The position numbers and the translations under genes are program-made. 64,000 bases of DNA, from contig NZ_CP059322.2 of NCBI RefSeq assembly GCF_013694245.2, positions 2,042,001-2,106,000 on the forward strand, given 5' to 3'. Positions 16,019 through 25,040 of this stretch are shown piece after piece. Under the pieces are notes generated by a model. That model ran no database searches. It saw nothing but the letters and a program-made list of their open reading frames with translations, and was not told the DNA's origin. Numbering within the stretch: the stretch's first letter is position 1; each line of letters begins with the position of its first letter. The DNA comes from Micromonospora ferruginea (GTDB lineage: Bacteria > Actinomycetota > Actinomycetes > Mycobacteriales > Micromonosporaceae).

Positions 16019-17155
16019 GTGATCATCTGGGACCTCGTCGTGGTCGGTGGCGGGCCCGCCGGACTCTCCGCCGCGCACGCGGCGGCCCGGGCCGGCGTGC
16101 GGACGCTGGTGGTCGAGCGGGCCACCCATCCCCGGTACAAGACGTGCGGCGGCGGCCTGATCGGCACCTCCCTGGCCGAGGTCGACGGCCGGGTGGAGGT
16201 GCCCGCGCACCACCACGTCGACCGGGTCACCTTCACCCGGGACGGGCGGCGCGCGTTCACCCGCCGCTACGGCGCGCCGCTGGTCACCATGATCCGCCGT
16301 GAGGAGTTCGACGACCGGCTGCGCGCCGCCGCGGTCGCCGCCGGCGCCGAGGTCCGCGAGGGCGTCGCGGTGCGCGCCGTCGAGCAGGACCCCGACGGGG
16401 TACGCCTGCGGCTGGCCGACGGCGAGGTGGTGCGCGCCCGGACCGTGGTCGGCGCGGACGGCTCCTCCGGCGTGACCGCCCGCCACGTCGGGGTGCGCTT
16501 CCGCCAGGTCGACCTGGGGCTGGAACTGGAGTTGCCGGTGCCCGCCGCCGAGCGGGAGCGGTGGCGCGGGCGGGTGCTGCTCGACTGGGGGCCGATACCC
16601 GGCTCGTACGCCTGGGTCTTCCCGAAGGGCGACCGGCTCACCGTCGGCGTCATCTCCGCCCGGGGCGACGGCGAGCGGACCCGGGCCTACCTGCGGGACT
16701 TCGTGACCCGGCTGGGGCTGGCCGGGATCGACCCGGAGCACGACTCGGGCCACCTGACCCGCTGCCGCGCCGACGACGCGCCGCTGCGCCACGGCCGGGT
16801 GCTGGTCGCCGGCGACGCGGCCGGGCTGTTGGAGCCGTGGAGCCGGGAGGGCATCAGCTACGCGCTGCGCTCCGGCCGCCTGGCCGGCGAGGCGGTCGCC
16901 GACGGTGACCTGGACGCGTACCCCCGGGAGGTCGGGCGGCGGCTGGCGCCGGAGATGCGCGCCGGGCACCGGCTGCTGGACGTGTTCGAGCGGCGGCCCG
17001 ACGTGTTCCACGCGTTGCTGGCCAGCCCGCCGGGCTGGCGGATGTTCGTCCGGTTCTGCCAGGGCCGGGTGGACTTCGCCGAGGTGCTGGACCGGCGGCC
17101 GGTGCGGGCCGGGCTCGCCCTGCTCGACCGGTTGCCCACGGTCAGGGGACGATGA
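16019..17155 (+). CDS. geranylgeranyl reductase family FAD-dependent oxidoreductase
   Basis: A 378-residue flavoprotein. Seen: dinucleotide-binding VVGGGPAGLSAAHAA at the N-terminus, the family-typical HPRYKTCGGGL, VVGADGSSGVTARH, and AGDAAGLLEPWSREGISYAL for FAD ribityl binding. These enzymes reduce isoprenoid double bonds, for example in menaquinone side chains or lipids. The GTG at 16019 follows TAGGCT by 6 bases and has no ribosome site, so the transcript is probably leaderless. Its 3' end overlaps the opposing alcohol dehydrogenase by 14 bases. The exact substrate is unknown. Confidence 0.87.
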   Translation: MIIWDLVVVGGGPAGLSAAHAAARAGVRTLVVERATHPRYKTCGGGLIGTSLAEVDGRVEVPAHHHVDRVTFTRDGRRAFTRRYGAPLVTMIRREEFDDRLRAAAVAAGAEVREGVAVRAVEQDPDGVRLRLADGEVVRARTVVGADGSSGVTARHVGVRFRQVDLGLELELPVPAAERERWRGRVLLDWGPIPGSYAWVFPKGDRLTVGVISARGDGERTRAYLRDFVTRLGLAGIDPEHDSGHLTRCRADDAPLRHGRVLVAGDAAGLLEPWSREGISYALRSGRLAGEAVADGDLDAYPREVGRRLAPEMRAGHRLLDVFERRPDVFHALLASPPGWRMFVRFCQGRVDFAEVLDRRPVRAGLALLDRLPTVRGR

Positions 17156-18176
17156 CCGCCCGCCCGTGGATGTCGCCCCGGCGCAACGCCTCGTACGCCT
17201 CGGGCGCCTCGGCCAGCGGGAACGTCTGCACGTCGGCGTGCAGCCGGCCGTCGCGGCCCAGCGCGATCACCTCTTGGAGTTCGGCCCGGGTGCCCCAGAA
17301 CGGCACCACCACGCTCGTCTCCAGCGGCACCGGGGGTGGTTCGTCGGCGACCGGTCGGACCGGCAGCGTGCCGCCGGCCAGGCCGACCAGCAGCAGGTGA
17401 CCGCCGGTGGCGACGACCTGCCGGGCGGTGTCCAGGGTGGGTTGCGCGCCGACGAAGTCGAGCACCACGTCCGCGCCGCCCGGCGGCGGGCCGACCAGCT
17501 CGCGGATCGTGGCCGCGGCGTCCGGCCCGGCCGGCACCACGTGGTGCGCGCCCAGGCGGCCGGCCAGGTCCAGCGCCGCGACGCTGGTGTCCACCGCGAC
17601 GATCCGCACCGCCGTGGTGGCCACCAGGATCTGCAACGCCATGTGCCCCAACCCGCCGATGCCGATCACCACGCAGGTGGTGCCGGGCCGCAGCCGGTCC
17701 CGGGCCAGCTCCACCGCGTGGTACGGGGTCAGCCCGGCGTCGGTCAGCGGGGCGGCCTGGGTGAGGTCCATGTCGCCGACGTGCAGCAGCCGGGACGCCG
17801 GCACCGCCACGTACTCGGCCAGCCCGCCGTCCCGGCTGAGCCCGATGCCGCCCAGCGGGTTCACCCGGCAGCGGTTCTCCTCGCCGCGCAGGCAGGCCCG
17901 GCACCGGCCGCAGCCGATGATCCCGTAGACCGCCGCCCGGTCCCCGGGCGACCAGCCGTCCACGCCCGCGCCGGCGCTCTCCACGGTGCCGGCGATCTCG
18001 TGGCCGAGCGTCATCGGGGTGGGGAACATCCCCGCCGCCGCGTCGAGGATGTGCAGGTCCGAGTGGCAGGCGCCGACCGCGCCGACGCGCAGCAGCACCT
18101 CGCCGGGGCCGGGCTGCGGCGTCGGCACATCGGTCAGCTCCAGCGTCCCGGGAGCGGTCATCCGTACCGCGCGCAT
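17142..18176 (-). CDS. zinc-dependent alcohol dehydrogenase
   Basis: A 344-residue medium-chain dehydrogenase. Seen: catalytic zinc ligands in GACHSDLHI and GHEIAG, the four-cysteine structural zinc loop CGRCRACLRGEENRC, and NAD(P)-binding GIGGLGHMAL. The ATG at 18176 is chosen because GGAGGGTG precedes it and MRAVRM is the usual beginning of this family; the open frame extends much further upstream without support. It could act on aliphatic or aromatic alcohols. No partner gene indicates a pathway. Confidence 0.88.
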   Translation of the reverse strand: MRAVRMTAPGTLELTDVPTPQPGPGEVLLRVGAVGACHSDLHILDAAAGMFPTPMTLGHEIAGTVESAGAGVDGWSPGDRAAVYGIIGCGRCRACLRGEENRCRVNPLGGIGLSRDGGLAEYVAVPASRLLHVGDMDLTQAAPLTDAGLTPYHAVELARDRLRPGTTCVVIGIGGLGHMALQILVATTAVRIVAVDTSVAALDLAGRLGAHHVVPAGPDAAATIRELVGPPPGGADVVLDFVGAQPTLDTARQVVATGGHLLLVGLAGGTLPVRPVADEPPPVPLETSVVVPFWGTRAELQEVIALGRDGRLHADVQTFPLAEAPEAYEALRRGDIHGRAVIVP

Positions 18177-18272
18177 GTCACCCTCCACCTCGTCGCCACC
18201 GGTCGTCGCGGCGGCATACCCGTGCCGTCCCGGTTGATACCGGCGGGGGTGTGGCGGGTGCACAATGCGAGC

Positions 18273-18458
18273 ATGAGCGAACCGGTCGAGTCGTTCACCG
18301 ACGAGGAGTACGCGTTCCTGCGGCATGTCCGCTTCGGCGAGCTGCCGACCCGGGTGAGCCCCGAGGAGCGGGCGGAGTCCACCGAGACCGACACCCGCCC
18401 GGACCGGCCGGACCCGCTGGGTGGCGAGTCGGAACGGCACCTGAGAGCCGGCGGCTGA
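18273..18458 (+). CDS. small acidic hypothetical protein
   Basis: A 61-residue hydrophilic protein beginning MSEPVESFTDEEYAFLRHVR and rich in Glu, Arg and Pro toward the end. It has no membrane segment and no family I can name. CACAAT lies 6 bases before the ATG, giving a likely leaderless promoter divergent from the alcohol dehydrogenase. A strong terminator follows. The promoter, start and terminator together support a real gene. Confidence 0.65.
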   Translation: MSEPVESFTDEEYAFLRHVRFGELPTRVSPEERAESTETDTRPDRPDPLGGESERHLRAGG

Positions 18459-18460
18459 CA

Positions 18461-18497
18461 CGACGAGGGCCCCGGCGCGACGCCGGAGCCCTCGTCG
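18461..18497. terminator. bidirectional hairpin terminator
   Basis: Seventeen-base arms (18461-18477 and 18481-18497) pair with one mismatch around a 3-base loop. It lies between the convergent ends of the small acidic protein gene and the 5'-nucleotidase gene. Confidence 0.9.
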
Positions 18498-18503
18498 GGG
18501 TGA

Positions 18504-20294
18504 TCAGAAGACCGGCACGCCCTCGCGGACCAGCTTCCAGTTCGGCACGAAGAAGTCGGCCGGGTCGATGACGCCCTTGGCCTGCGCCCAGTCGATCAGC
18601 AACTGGCGGATCTCCTGCTGCGCGTTGTAGACCTGGGTCTTCACGATGCCGGGGAAGTTGCCGCCGCCGCTGCGCCGGTAGTTGTTCACCGCCACCACGA
18701 ACTGCGCGTCCGCGGGGAGCGGGGTGTCGGTGCCGGCCAGCACCAGGCGGGTGATCCGCTGGCCGACCGGCTTGGAGATGTCGATTTCGTAGTCGACGCC
18801 GGAGAACACGTCGTAGTTGTAGTCCGGCACGGCCGGGTCGCTGATCGTCTCCGGGTTCACCGGCGCGCCCACCGGCACCGTGACGAAGTACTTCGCCGAG
18901 TACTCCAGGTACGCCTTCACCTCGGCGCCGGTCAGCACGACCGCCTCCAGGGTGTTGTCGTACACGTAGAGGCCGGCCACGTCGCGGATCCGCACGTCAC
19001 CCTGCGGGAAGACGGCGGTGCGGCTGAACGGCGCGGCGATCGACAGCACCGGCAGGCCCGCGTACGCGCCGCCGGCCAGCGCCGCGGTGACCACCTCGGT
19101 CTGGACGTGGTTGATGAAGTCCAGGATCGGGGTGTCCTTGTAGCGCGACTCGGCGGCGGACAGCTCCACGCTCGACTGCGCGACGACCTTGTTGACGTAG
19201 TCGACGGTCTTGGCGTGCTGGCCGCGGACCGCCGCGAGGACCGCCGGGTCCTCGACCACGGTGTTGGTGTTCAGCGTGGTGGCCGACGAGTCGACGACCT
19301 TCCAGCAGCCCTTCTCCCGGGCCAGCGTGAAGTCCATCCGGGTCAGTCGCTGGCCCCACTTCGACGGCTCGGAGGTGAGCACCGCCTTGCCGGTCTTCAG
19401 GTTGGTGACGAACTTCTCCGGCACCTCGTTGTGGGCGTGGCCGAAGAGGATCGCGTCGATGCCGGGCACCTGCTCGGCGATCAGCGCGGTCGGGTTCTCG
19501 TTCGGCAGCTCCGGGCCGTAGCTGGAGGTGCCGCTGTCGCCGCCGTGCGCGGAGATGATGACCACGTCGGCGCCGCGCCGGCGCATCACCGGCACCCACT
19601 TCGCGGCGGTGGCGACCATGTCGGCGAAGACCAGGCGGCCCTCGACGTTGGCCTTGTCCCAGATGGCCACGCCGGGGTTGGTCAGGCCGAGGATGCCGAC
19701 GCGCAGCTTCGGCGCGCCGTGCCCGCCGAGCCGGACCTCCTTGATCACGTACGGCAGGAAGGCCGGCTTGCCGGTCTTCTCATTGATCGCGTTCGCGGCG
19801 AGCGCCGGGAAGCCGAGCTGCTTGATCCAGGTGGCCAGCAGCGGCAGGCCGTAGTTGAACTCGTGGTTGCCCAGCGTGACGGCGTCGTAGCGCAGCACGT
19901 TCATCGCGTTGGCCATCGGGTGCGTCTCACCGGTGCTGGTGATCGGCTCCTGCTTGGCGTAGTAGGTGGCCAGCGGCGTGCCCTGGATGGTGTCGCCGGC
20001 GTCGAGGACCAGCGTCGCCTTGCCCGTGCGCTCGGCCCGGATCTGGTTGACCAGGGTGGCCAGCTTCGCGACGCCGACGTCGTTGTGCTTGCTGTCGTCG
20101 AACTCGGCGTCCTTGTAGTAGTCCCAGTTGTAGACGTTGCCGTGGGTGTCCGAGGTGCCGAGGACGGTGAGGTCCCAGGTCTTCGGCTGCTTCGGCTTCG
20201 CCTCGGCGGGCGCGCCGGCGAGCAGGGGAGCGGTCGCCGCGGCGGCGGCGACGGCCAGCACCTGGCGCCGCGAGGCGCCGGAGGAGGAGGTCAA
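18504..20294 (-). CDS. secreted 5'-nucleotidase / 2',3'-cyclic phosphodiesterase family
   Basis: A 596-residue exported phosphoesterase. A Tat-type signal (SRRQVLAVAAAAATAPLLAG) opens the protein. The metallophosphatase domain (~40-340) shows GTSDTHGNVY, DAGDTIQGTP, LGNHEFNYG and GHAHNEVP, binding two metals; the C-terminal 5'-nucleotidase domain follows (VVAVNNYRRSGGGNFPG). It should release phosphate and nucleosides from extracellular nucleotides, a phosphate or nucleoside scavenging role. The start is TTG at 20294 with GAAAGG upstream. It is monocistronic with its own terminator. Phosphate control is plausible, but no PHO box was identified. Confidence 0.93.
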   Translation of the reverse strand: MTSSSGASRRQVLAVAAAAATAPLLAGAPAEAKPKQPKTWDLTVLGTSDTHGNVYNWDYYKDAEFDDSKHNDVGVAKLATLVNQIRAERTGKATLVLDAGDTIQGTPLATYYAKQEPITSTGETHPMANAMNVLRYDAVTLGNHEFNYGLPLLATWIKQLGFPALAANAINEKTGKPAFLPYVIKEVRLGGHGAPKLRVGILGLTNPGVAIWDKANVEGRLVFADMVATAAKWVPVMRRRGADVVIISAHGGDSGTSSYGPELPNENPTALIAEQVPGIDAILFGHAHNEVPEKFVTNLKTGKAVLTSEPSKWGQRLTRMDFTLAREKGCWKVVDSSATTLNTNTVVEDPAVLAAVRGQHAKTVDYVNKVVAQSSVELSAAESRYKDTPILDFINHVQTEVVTAALAGGAYAGLPVLSIAAPFSRTAVFPQGDVRIRDVAGLYVYDNTLEAVVLTGAEVKAYLEYSAKYFVTVPVGAPVNPETISDPAVPDYNYDVFSGVDYEIDISKPVGQRITRLVLAGTDTPLPADAQFVVAVNNYRRSGGGNFPGIVKTQVYNAQQEIRQLLIDWAQAKGVIDPADFFVPNWKLVREGVPVF

Positions 20295-20408
20295 TGCGGT
20301 GCCTTTCGGAGGGGGTACGCGCCTCGTGGGCGCCGTTGCGCACCATAACCACCAGGTGTCGCAGGCGCCACATCACCCCGAGATGTTTCCCCGCGCGTTC
20401 CCGCCCGG

Positions 20409-21059
20409 TCAGCGGGGCCAGACGGCCATCCGGCGGCGCACCTCGGCGATCCGCGCCGTGTCCAGGCCGTAGCGGGTGAACCGGCGGTCGGGCAGCCCAT
20501 CGAGGTAGCGCCCGGCCGCGCGCACGTCCTCGTCGTCCAACGCCGGGTCCACCTGGCGGGCCAGCTCCAGCAGCTCGGGCACCGCGTACCTGTCGAGCGC
20601 GGCGGAGACGTCGATGTAGTCGCGTACCTCCCGCCGGTTGACCAGCGCGGCGGTCTTGTTGGCGATCAGGTCCCGCACGTCCATCACCGGGCCGAAGTCC
20701 ATCACCACCGGACTGCGGTGCCGGTCCAGGCGGGCCAGGCTGAGGCGGATCTCGCGGCCGTCCCGGCTCACCACGAAGTCCCGCAGGTCGCGGTCGTAGC
20801 CGTCGAACACCTCGCCGAGCCCGCCCGGGTCGGACTCGTCCACCCGGTAGCCGGCCCGGCGCAGCGCGTCCCGCACGTCGGTGGCCGCCGCCGCGGCGGC
20901 GCCCTCCACGTCGGCGAACAGGTCGACGTCCTCGGTGGGGCGGGTGACCAGGCCGTGCGCCGCCCAGGCCACCCCGCCGCCGAGCACGAAGCGGTGCGGG
21001 CCGGCGGCGGCCAGCGCCACCCGGGCCACCTCCCGGTAGAAGTCGTGCGGGTGCGTCAC
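20409..21059 (-). CDS. AbiEii-like nucleotidyltransferase (putative toxin)
   Basis: A 216-residue protein of the MNT superfamily. Seen: GGGVAWAAHG followed by TRPTEDVDLF, the Gly-rich turn plus two acidic metal ligands of the AbiEii type, and a later RREVRDYIDVSAAL that corresponds to the KxxD(L/I)xD motif IV. AbiEii toxins transfer nucleotides to RNA and inhibit growth. The GTG start overlaps the stop of the preceding small gene by 4 bases, the usual antitoxin-toxin layout. No signal or membrane segment is seen. Toxicity is inferred from the family. Confidence 0.75.
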   Translation of the reverse strand: MTHPHDFYREVARVALAAAGPHRFVLGGGVAWAAHGLVTRPTEDVDLFADVEGAAAAAATDVRDALRRAGYRVDESDPGGLGEVFDGYDRDLRDFVVSRDGREIRLSLARLDRHRSPVVMDFGPVMDVRDLIANKTAALVNRREVRDYIDVSAALDRYAVPELLELARQVDPALDDEDVRAAGRYLDGLPDRRFTRYGLDTARIAEVRRRMAVWPR

Positions 21060-21382
21060 GCGGCGCGCAGGCTCCGGTGCCGGCCCTCCCAGGCCAGGCG
21101 CACGCCCCGGGGCAGGTTGAGCAGCGGCCACACCCGGCGCAGCGTGCCCGCGTGGATCAGCTCCCGCAGGTCGTCCACCCGGCTGGTCTCGCGCAGCACG
21201 TTCTCGTACATCCAGAGCAGTTCGTCCGGGTCGGCCAGGTCGAACGCGCGTTCGCTGCTCCACATCAGGCGCACCGGCAGCTCGACGATGCCGGCGGTCG
21301 GGCCGGTCAGCTCGGCCAGGGTGCGCGCGACCACCGCGGGGCGCCCGGGCCGGGCGAGGTACGCGCTGGCGGTGGCCGACAT
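21056..21382 (-). CDS. partner of AbiEii-like protein, putative antitoxin
   Basis: A 108-residue protein with no family I can name: MSATASAYLARPGRPAVVAR, LPVRLMWSSERAFDLADPDE and LNLPRGVRLAWEGRHRSLRA. It lies immediately upstream of and overlaps the nucleotidyltransferase, matching the gene order of type IV AbiE systems, though it does not resemble the classical AbiEi winged helix in an obvious way. TACCCT precedes the ATG at 21382 by 6 bases, so translation is probably leaderless; an upstream ATG at 21421 is in frame but has no support. Confidence 0.6.
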   Translation of the reverse strand: MSATASAYLARPGRPAVVARTLAELTGPTAGIVELPVRLMWSSERAFDLADPDELLWMYENVLRETSRVDDLRELIHAGTLRRVWPLLNLPRGVRLAWEGRHRSLRAA

Positions 21383-21713
21383 GGCATCAGGGTAACCCCT
21401 GCCCGGCGTCCAGGTCTGCACGGTGGGTGACCGGGGTCACGACGCCCGGCGGAAGAACCCGCCTCCCGGTACCGTTGTGCAGAGCGTCGGTGTGACCAGT
21501 GTCCCCGGGCCTCACCTAAATTGCCTTCGCGGAATACCGTTCGGCTGGAGCCGCGTCGCGCCACTCGCCGAGAGGCGACCTGCACACCGACGCCCAGCGC
21601 CGCCCCGGCCCTCCGGTCGGGGCGGCGCTGTTTTCCGCTCGGCTCGCGGGCGCCCGAACGCTGGCCTAGTGTGCTGAGGGTCAGCCCGTGCTCGGCGTGG
21701 AGGGGGTGCCCGG
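21383..21713. other. intergenic region between AbiE-like pair and formate dehydrogenase
   Basis: No protein gene is visible. The plus strand carries the candidate structured RNA (21484-21634). A small perfect inverted repeat GTGACC-GG-GGTCAC lies at about 21427-21440, close to the minus-strand promoter of the AbiE-like pair. The last 80 bases form the formate dehydrogenase leader with GGAGGGGG. Confidence 0.6.
21484..21634 (+). ncRNA. candidate structured RNA with terminator upstream of fdhA
   Basis: A perfect 11-bp stem, GCGTCGGTGTG (21484-21494) with 21583-21593, encloses about 88 bases that contain further hairpins (TCGCC-GAGA-GGCGA; GGCT-GG-AGCC). Immediately downstream a perfect 12-bp hairpin (21596-21607 with 21618-21629) is followed by GTTTTCC, an intrinsic terminator. 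A -10-like TACCGT at 21470-21475 would start transcription within a few bases of the stem. It could be a small RNA or a riboswitch-like attenuator of the formate dehydrogenase operon. I do not recognise the class; GCGTCGCGCCACT recalls the cobalamin riboswitch core, but other boxes are missing. Confidence 0.5.
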
Positions 21714-24700
21714 ATGGGTCTGAAGACGTTCATCCAGGGGTGGCCGGTCTACCGGCAGCTCACCGGCACCGATCCGCTGGGGCGCGGCGCGGCCGCGCAG
21801 TCGGCGCGCTCCGCCGGGCTGACCCCCCGCACCGAGACCGCCGACGGTGTGGCCCGCTCGGTCTGCCCCTACTGCGCGGTCGGCTGCGGGCAACGGGTCT
21901 TCCACTCCGACGGACAGGTCACCCAGATCGAGGGCGACCCGGACAGCCCGATCTCCCGCGGCCGGCTCTGCCCGAAGGGCTCGGCCAGCAAGAGCCTGGT
22001 GACCAGCCCGCTGCGCCAGACGAAGGTCCGCTACCGCCGGCCGTACGCGACCGAGTGGGAGGACCTGGACCTCGACGTCGCGCTCGACATGATCGCCGAC
22101 CGGATCCTCGCCGCCCGCGCGGAGACCTGGGAGGACGTCGACGAGAAGGGGCGACCGCTCAACCGGACGCTCGGCATCTCCAGCCTCGGTGGCGCGACGC
22201 TGGACAACGAGGAGAACTACCTCATCAAGAAGCTGTTCACGGCGATGGGGGCACTCCAGATCGAGAACCAGGCCCGTATTTGACACTCCGCCACCGTCCC
22301 CGGTCTGGGGACCAGCTTCGGTCGCGGCGGCGCGACGGACTTCCAGCAGGACCTCGCCAACGCTGACGTCATCGTCATCCAGGGCTCCAACATGGCCGAG
22401 GCCCACCCGGTGGGCTTCCAGTGGGTGATGGAGGCGAAGAAGCGCGGCGCGAAGGTCTTCCACGTCGACCCGCGGTTCACCCGCACCAGCGCGCTCGCCG
22501 ACACCTACCTGCCGATCCGGGCGGGCACGGACATCGCGCTGCTCGGCGGCGTGGTGCGCTACATCCTGGACAACGAGCTGGACTTCCGGGAGTACGTGCT
22601 GGCCTACACCAACGCGGCCACCATCGTCAGCGAGAAGTTCGCCGACACCGAGGACCTGGACGGCCTCTTCTCCGGCTACAACCCGGAGACCGGCTCCTAC
22701 GACCACGCGAGCTGGCAGTACGAGGGCCAGGAGGGCAACACCACGATCCGGGGCACCGGCAAGGAACGCGACTCGGCGTCCGGGCTGGAGCACGAGTCGC
22801 ACGGTGAGCCGGTGCCGGCGCAGACCCAGCGGGACGAGACGTTGCAGCACCCACGCTGCGTCTACCAGATCCTCAAGCGGCACTTCTCCCGCTACACCCC
22901 GGAGATGGTGGCCCGGGTCTGCGGCATTCCGGAGGAGAAGTTCCTGGAGCTGGCCCGCGCCTGGACGGAGAACTCCGGCCGGGAGCGCACCGGCGCGCTG
23001 GTCTACTCGGTCGGCTGGACGCAGCACAGCGTCGGCGTGCAGTACATCCGCACCGGCTCGATCATCCAGACGCTGCTGGGCAACATGGGCCGGCCGGGCG
23101 GCGGCATCCTGGCGCTGCGCGGGCACGCCAGCATCCAGGGCTCCACCGACATCCCGACGCTGTTCAACCTGCTGCCCGGCTACCTGCCGATGCCGCACCA
23201 CGCCGACCACCCGACGTTCGACAAGTGGGTCGACAGCATCCGCCACCCCGGCCAGAAGGGCTTCTGGGGCAACTCGCGGGCGTTCGCGGCGAGCCTGCTC
23301 AAGGCGTACTGGGGTGACGCGGCCACGCCGGAGAACGACTTCGGCTACGGCTGGCTGCCCCGGATGACCGGCGACCACGGGACCTACCAGCAGGTCCTGA
23401 ACATGATCGACGGCAAGGTGAAGGGCTACTTCCTGCTCGGGCAGAACCCCGCGGTCGGCTCGGCGCACGGCCGGGCCCAGCGCCTCGGCATGGCCAACCT
23501 GGACTGGCTGGTGGTCCGCGACCTGTTCCTGATCGAGAGCGCCACGTTCTGGAAGAACAGCCCGGAGATCGCCACCGGGGAGATCGTGCCGGAGGAGTGC
23601 CGCACCGAGGTGTTCTTCCTGCCGGCCGCCTCGCACGTGGAGAAGGAGGGCACGTTCACCCAGACGCAGCGGATGCTGCAGTGGCGGGAGAAGGCGGTGA
23701 ACCCGCCCGGCGATGCCCGCTCCGAGCTGTGGTTCTTCTACCACCTGGGCCGGGTGCTGCGGGAGAAGCTGGCCGCCTCCACCGCGCCCCGGGACCGGGC
23801 GTTGCTGGACCTGGCCTGGGACTATCCGACGCACGGGCCGCACGCCGAGCCGAGCGCCGAGGCGGTGCTGAGGGAGATCAACGGCTTCGACGTGGCGACC
23901 GGCCGCCCGCTGAACGCGTTCGCCGAGGCGAAGGACGACGGCTCCACCGCGATCGGCTGCTGGATCTACACCGGTGTCTACGCCGACGGGGTGAACCAGG
24001 CGGCGCGCCGCAAGTCCCGCCACGAGCAGGACTGGGTGGCCGCCGAGTGGGGCTGGGCGTGGCCGGCGAACCGGCGCACGCTCTACAACCGCGCCTCCGC
24101 CGACCCGGAGGGCCGGCCGTGGAGCGAGCGCAAGAAGTACGTCTGGTGGGACCCGGACGCCGGCGAGTGGACCGGCTACGACGTGCCGGACTTCGAGAAG
24201 ACGAAGCCGCCGTCGTACCGGCCGCCGGAGGACGCCTCCGGGCCGGCGGCGCTGGCCGGCGACGACCCGTTCGTCATGCAGGGCGACGGCAAGGCCTGGC
24301 TGTACGCGCCCAGCGGCGTGCTCGACGGCCCGCTGCCGACGCACTACGAGCCGGCCGAGTCGCCGATGCGCAACCCGCTCTACGGCCAGCAGGCCAACCC
24401 GACCCGCAAGATCTACGAGCATCCGGTCAACCGGATCAACCCGAGCCCGCCGGAGCCGCACAGCGAGGTCTTCCCGTACGTGTTCACGGTCAGCCGGCTC
24501 ACCGAGCACCACACGGCCGGCGGGATGAGCCGTACCGTGCCTCGCCTGGCGGAGTTGCAACCGGAGATGTTCGTCGAGGTGTCCCCGGAGCTGGCCGCCG
24601 AGGCCGGGCTGGCGCACCTCGGCTGGGCACACCTGGTCAGCGGGCGCGCGGTGATCGAGGCCCGGGTGCTGGTCACCGACCGGCTCACCCCGCTGCGGGT

Positions 24701-25040
24701 GGACGGGCGGATCATCCACCAGGTCTGGCTGCCCTACCACTTCGGCACCGAGGGGCTGGTCACCGGCGACTCGGCGAACGACCTGTTCGGCATCACCCTG
24801 GACCCGAACGTGCTGATCCAGGAGAGCAAGGTCGGCACCTGCGACGTCCGCCCCGGCCGCCGGCCCACCGGGCCGGCCCTGCTCGACCTGGTCGGCGACT
24901 ACCAGCGCCGCGCCGGGATGCCCGCGGACCGGAAGGTGCCGATCGTGACCACCGACGTGCTGGGCGGGGAGAACGCGGCCGGTAGCACCGACGAGCAGAC
25001 GCCCGAGGCCGCGGCGCGCGACGGAGAAGACCATGCCTGA
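21714..25040 (+). CDS. fdhA: formate dehydrogenase catalytic subunit, selenocysteine-containing
   Basis: Read through the in-frame TGA at 22281-22283, the protein has 1,108 residues. It oxidises formate to CO2 at a molybdenum or tungsten bis-pterin centre. Seen: the [4Fe-4S] motif CPYCAVGCG with a later CPKG (residues ~50-95), Sec190 in NQARI-U-HSATVPGLG, the pterin-binding domains, and the C-terminal cap with VTGDSANDLFG. The UGA is followed by a SECIS hairpin, and tRNA-Sec, selA and selB lie just downstream, so the stop reading is wrong. GGAGGGGG precedes the ATG. It overlaps fdhB by 8 bases. No Tat signal is visible, so the active site is probably cytosolic. Confidence 0.95.
22281..22320 (+). 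promoter_or_regulatory. UGA selenocysteine codon and bacterial SECIS element
   Basis: The UGA is followed by a hairpin GTCCCC (22296-22301), loop GGTCT (22302-22306), GGGGAC (22307-22312). The loop GGU falls at nucleotides 22-24 counted from the U of UGA, the same place as the SelB-binding G23 and U24 of the E. coli fdhF SECIS, and the loop matches its AGGUCU. Confidence 0.92.

Noticed and set aside
21500..21525. IdeR/DmdR iron box near GCCTCACCTAA
   Set aside because: Only one half-site matches (about 10 of 19 positions), and it lies inside the structured RNA.
21540..21600. Cobalamin riboswitch
   Set aside because: GCGTCGCGCCACT and GACCTGC recall the core, but the upstream B12-box arrangement is absent and the element is short; kept as an unclassified RNA.
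22281..22283. TGA as a stop codon ending a 189-residue truncated formate dehydrogenase
   Set aside because: The SECIS hairpin, continuing homologous frame, tRNA-Sec, selA and selB show it encodes selenocysteine.
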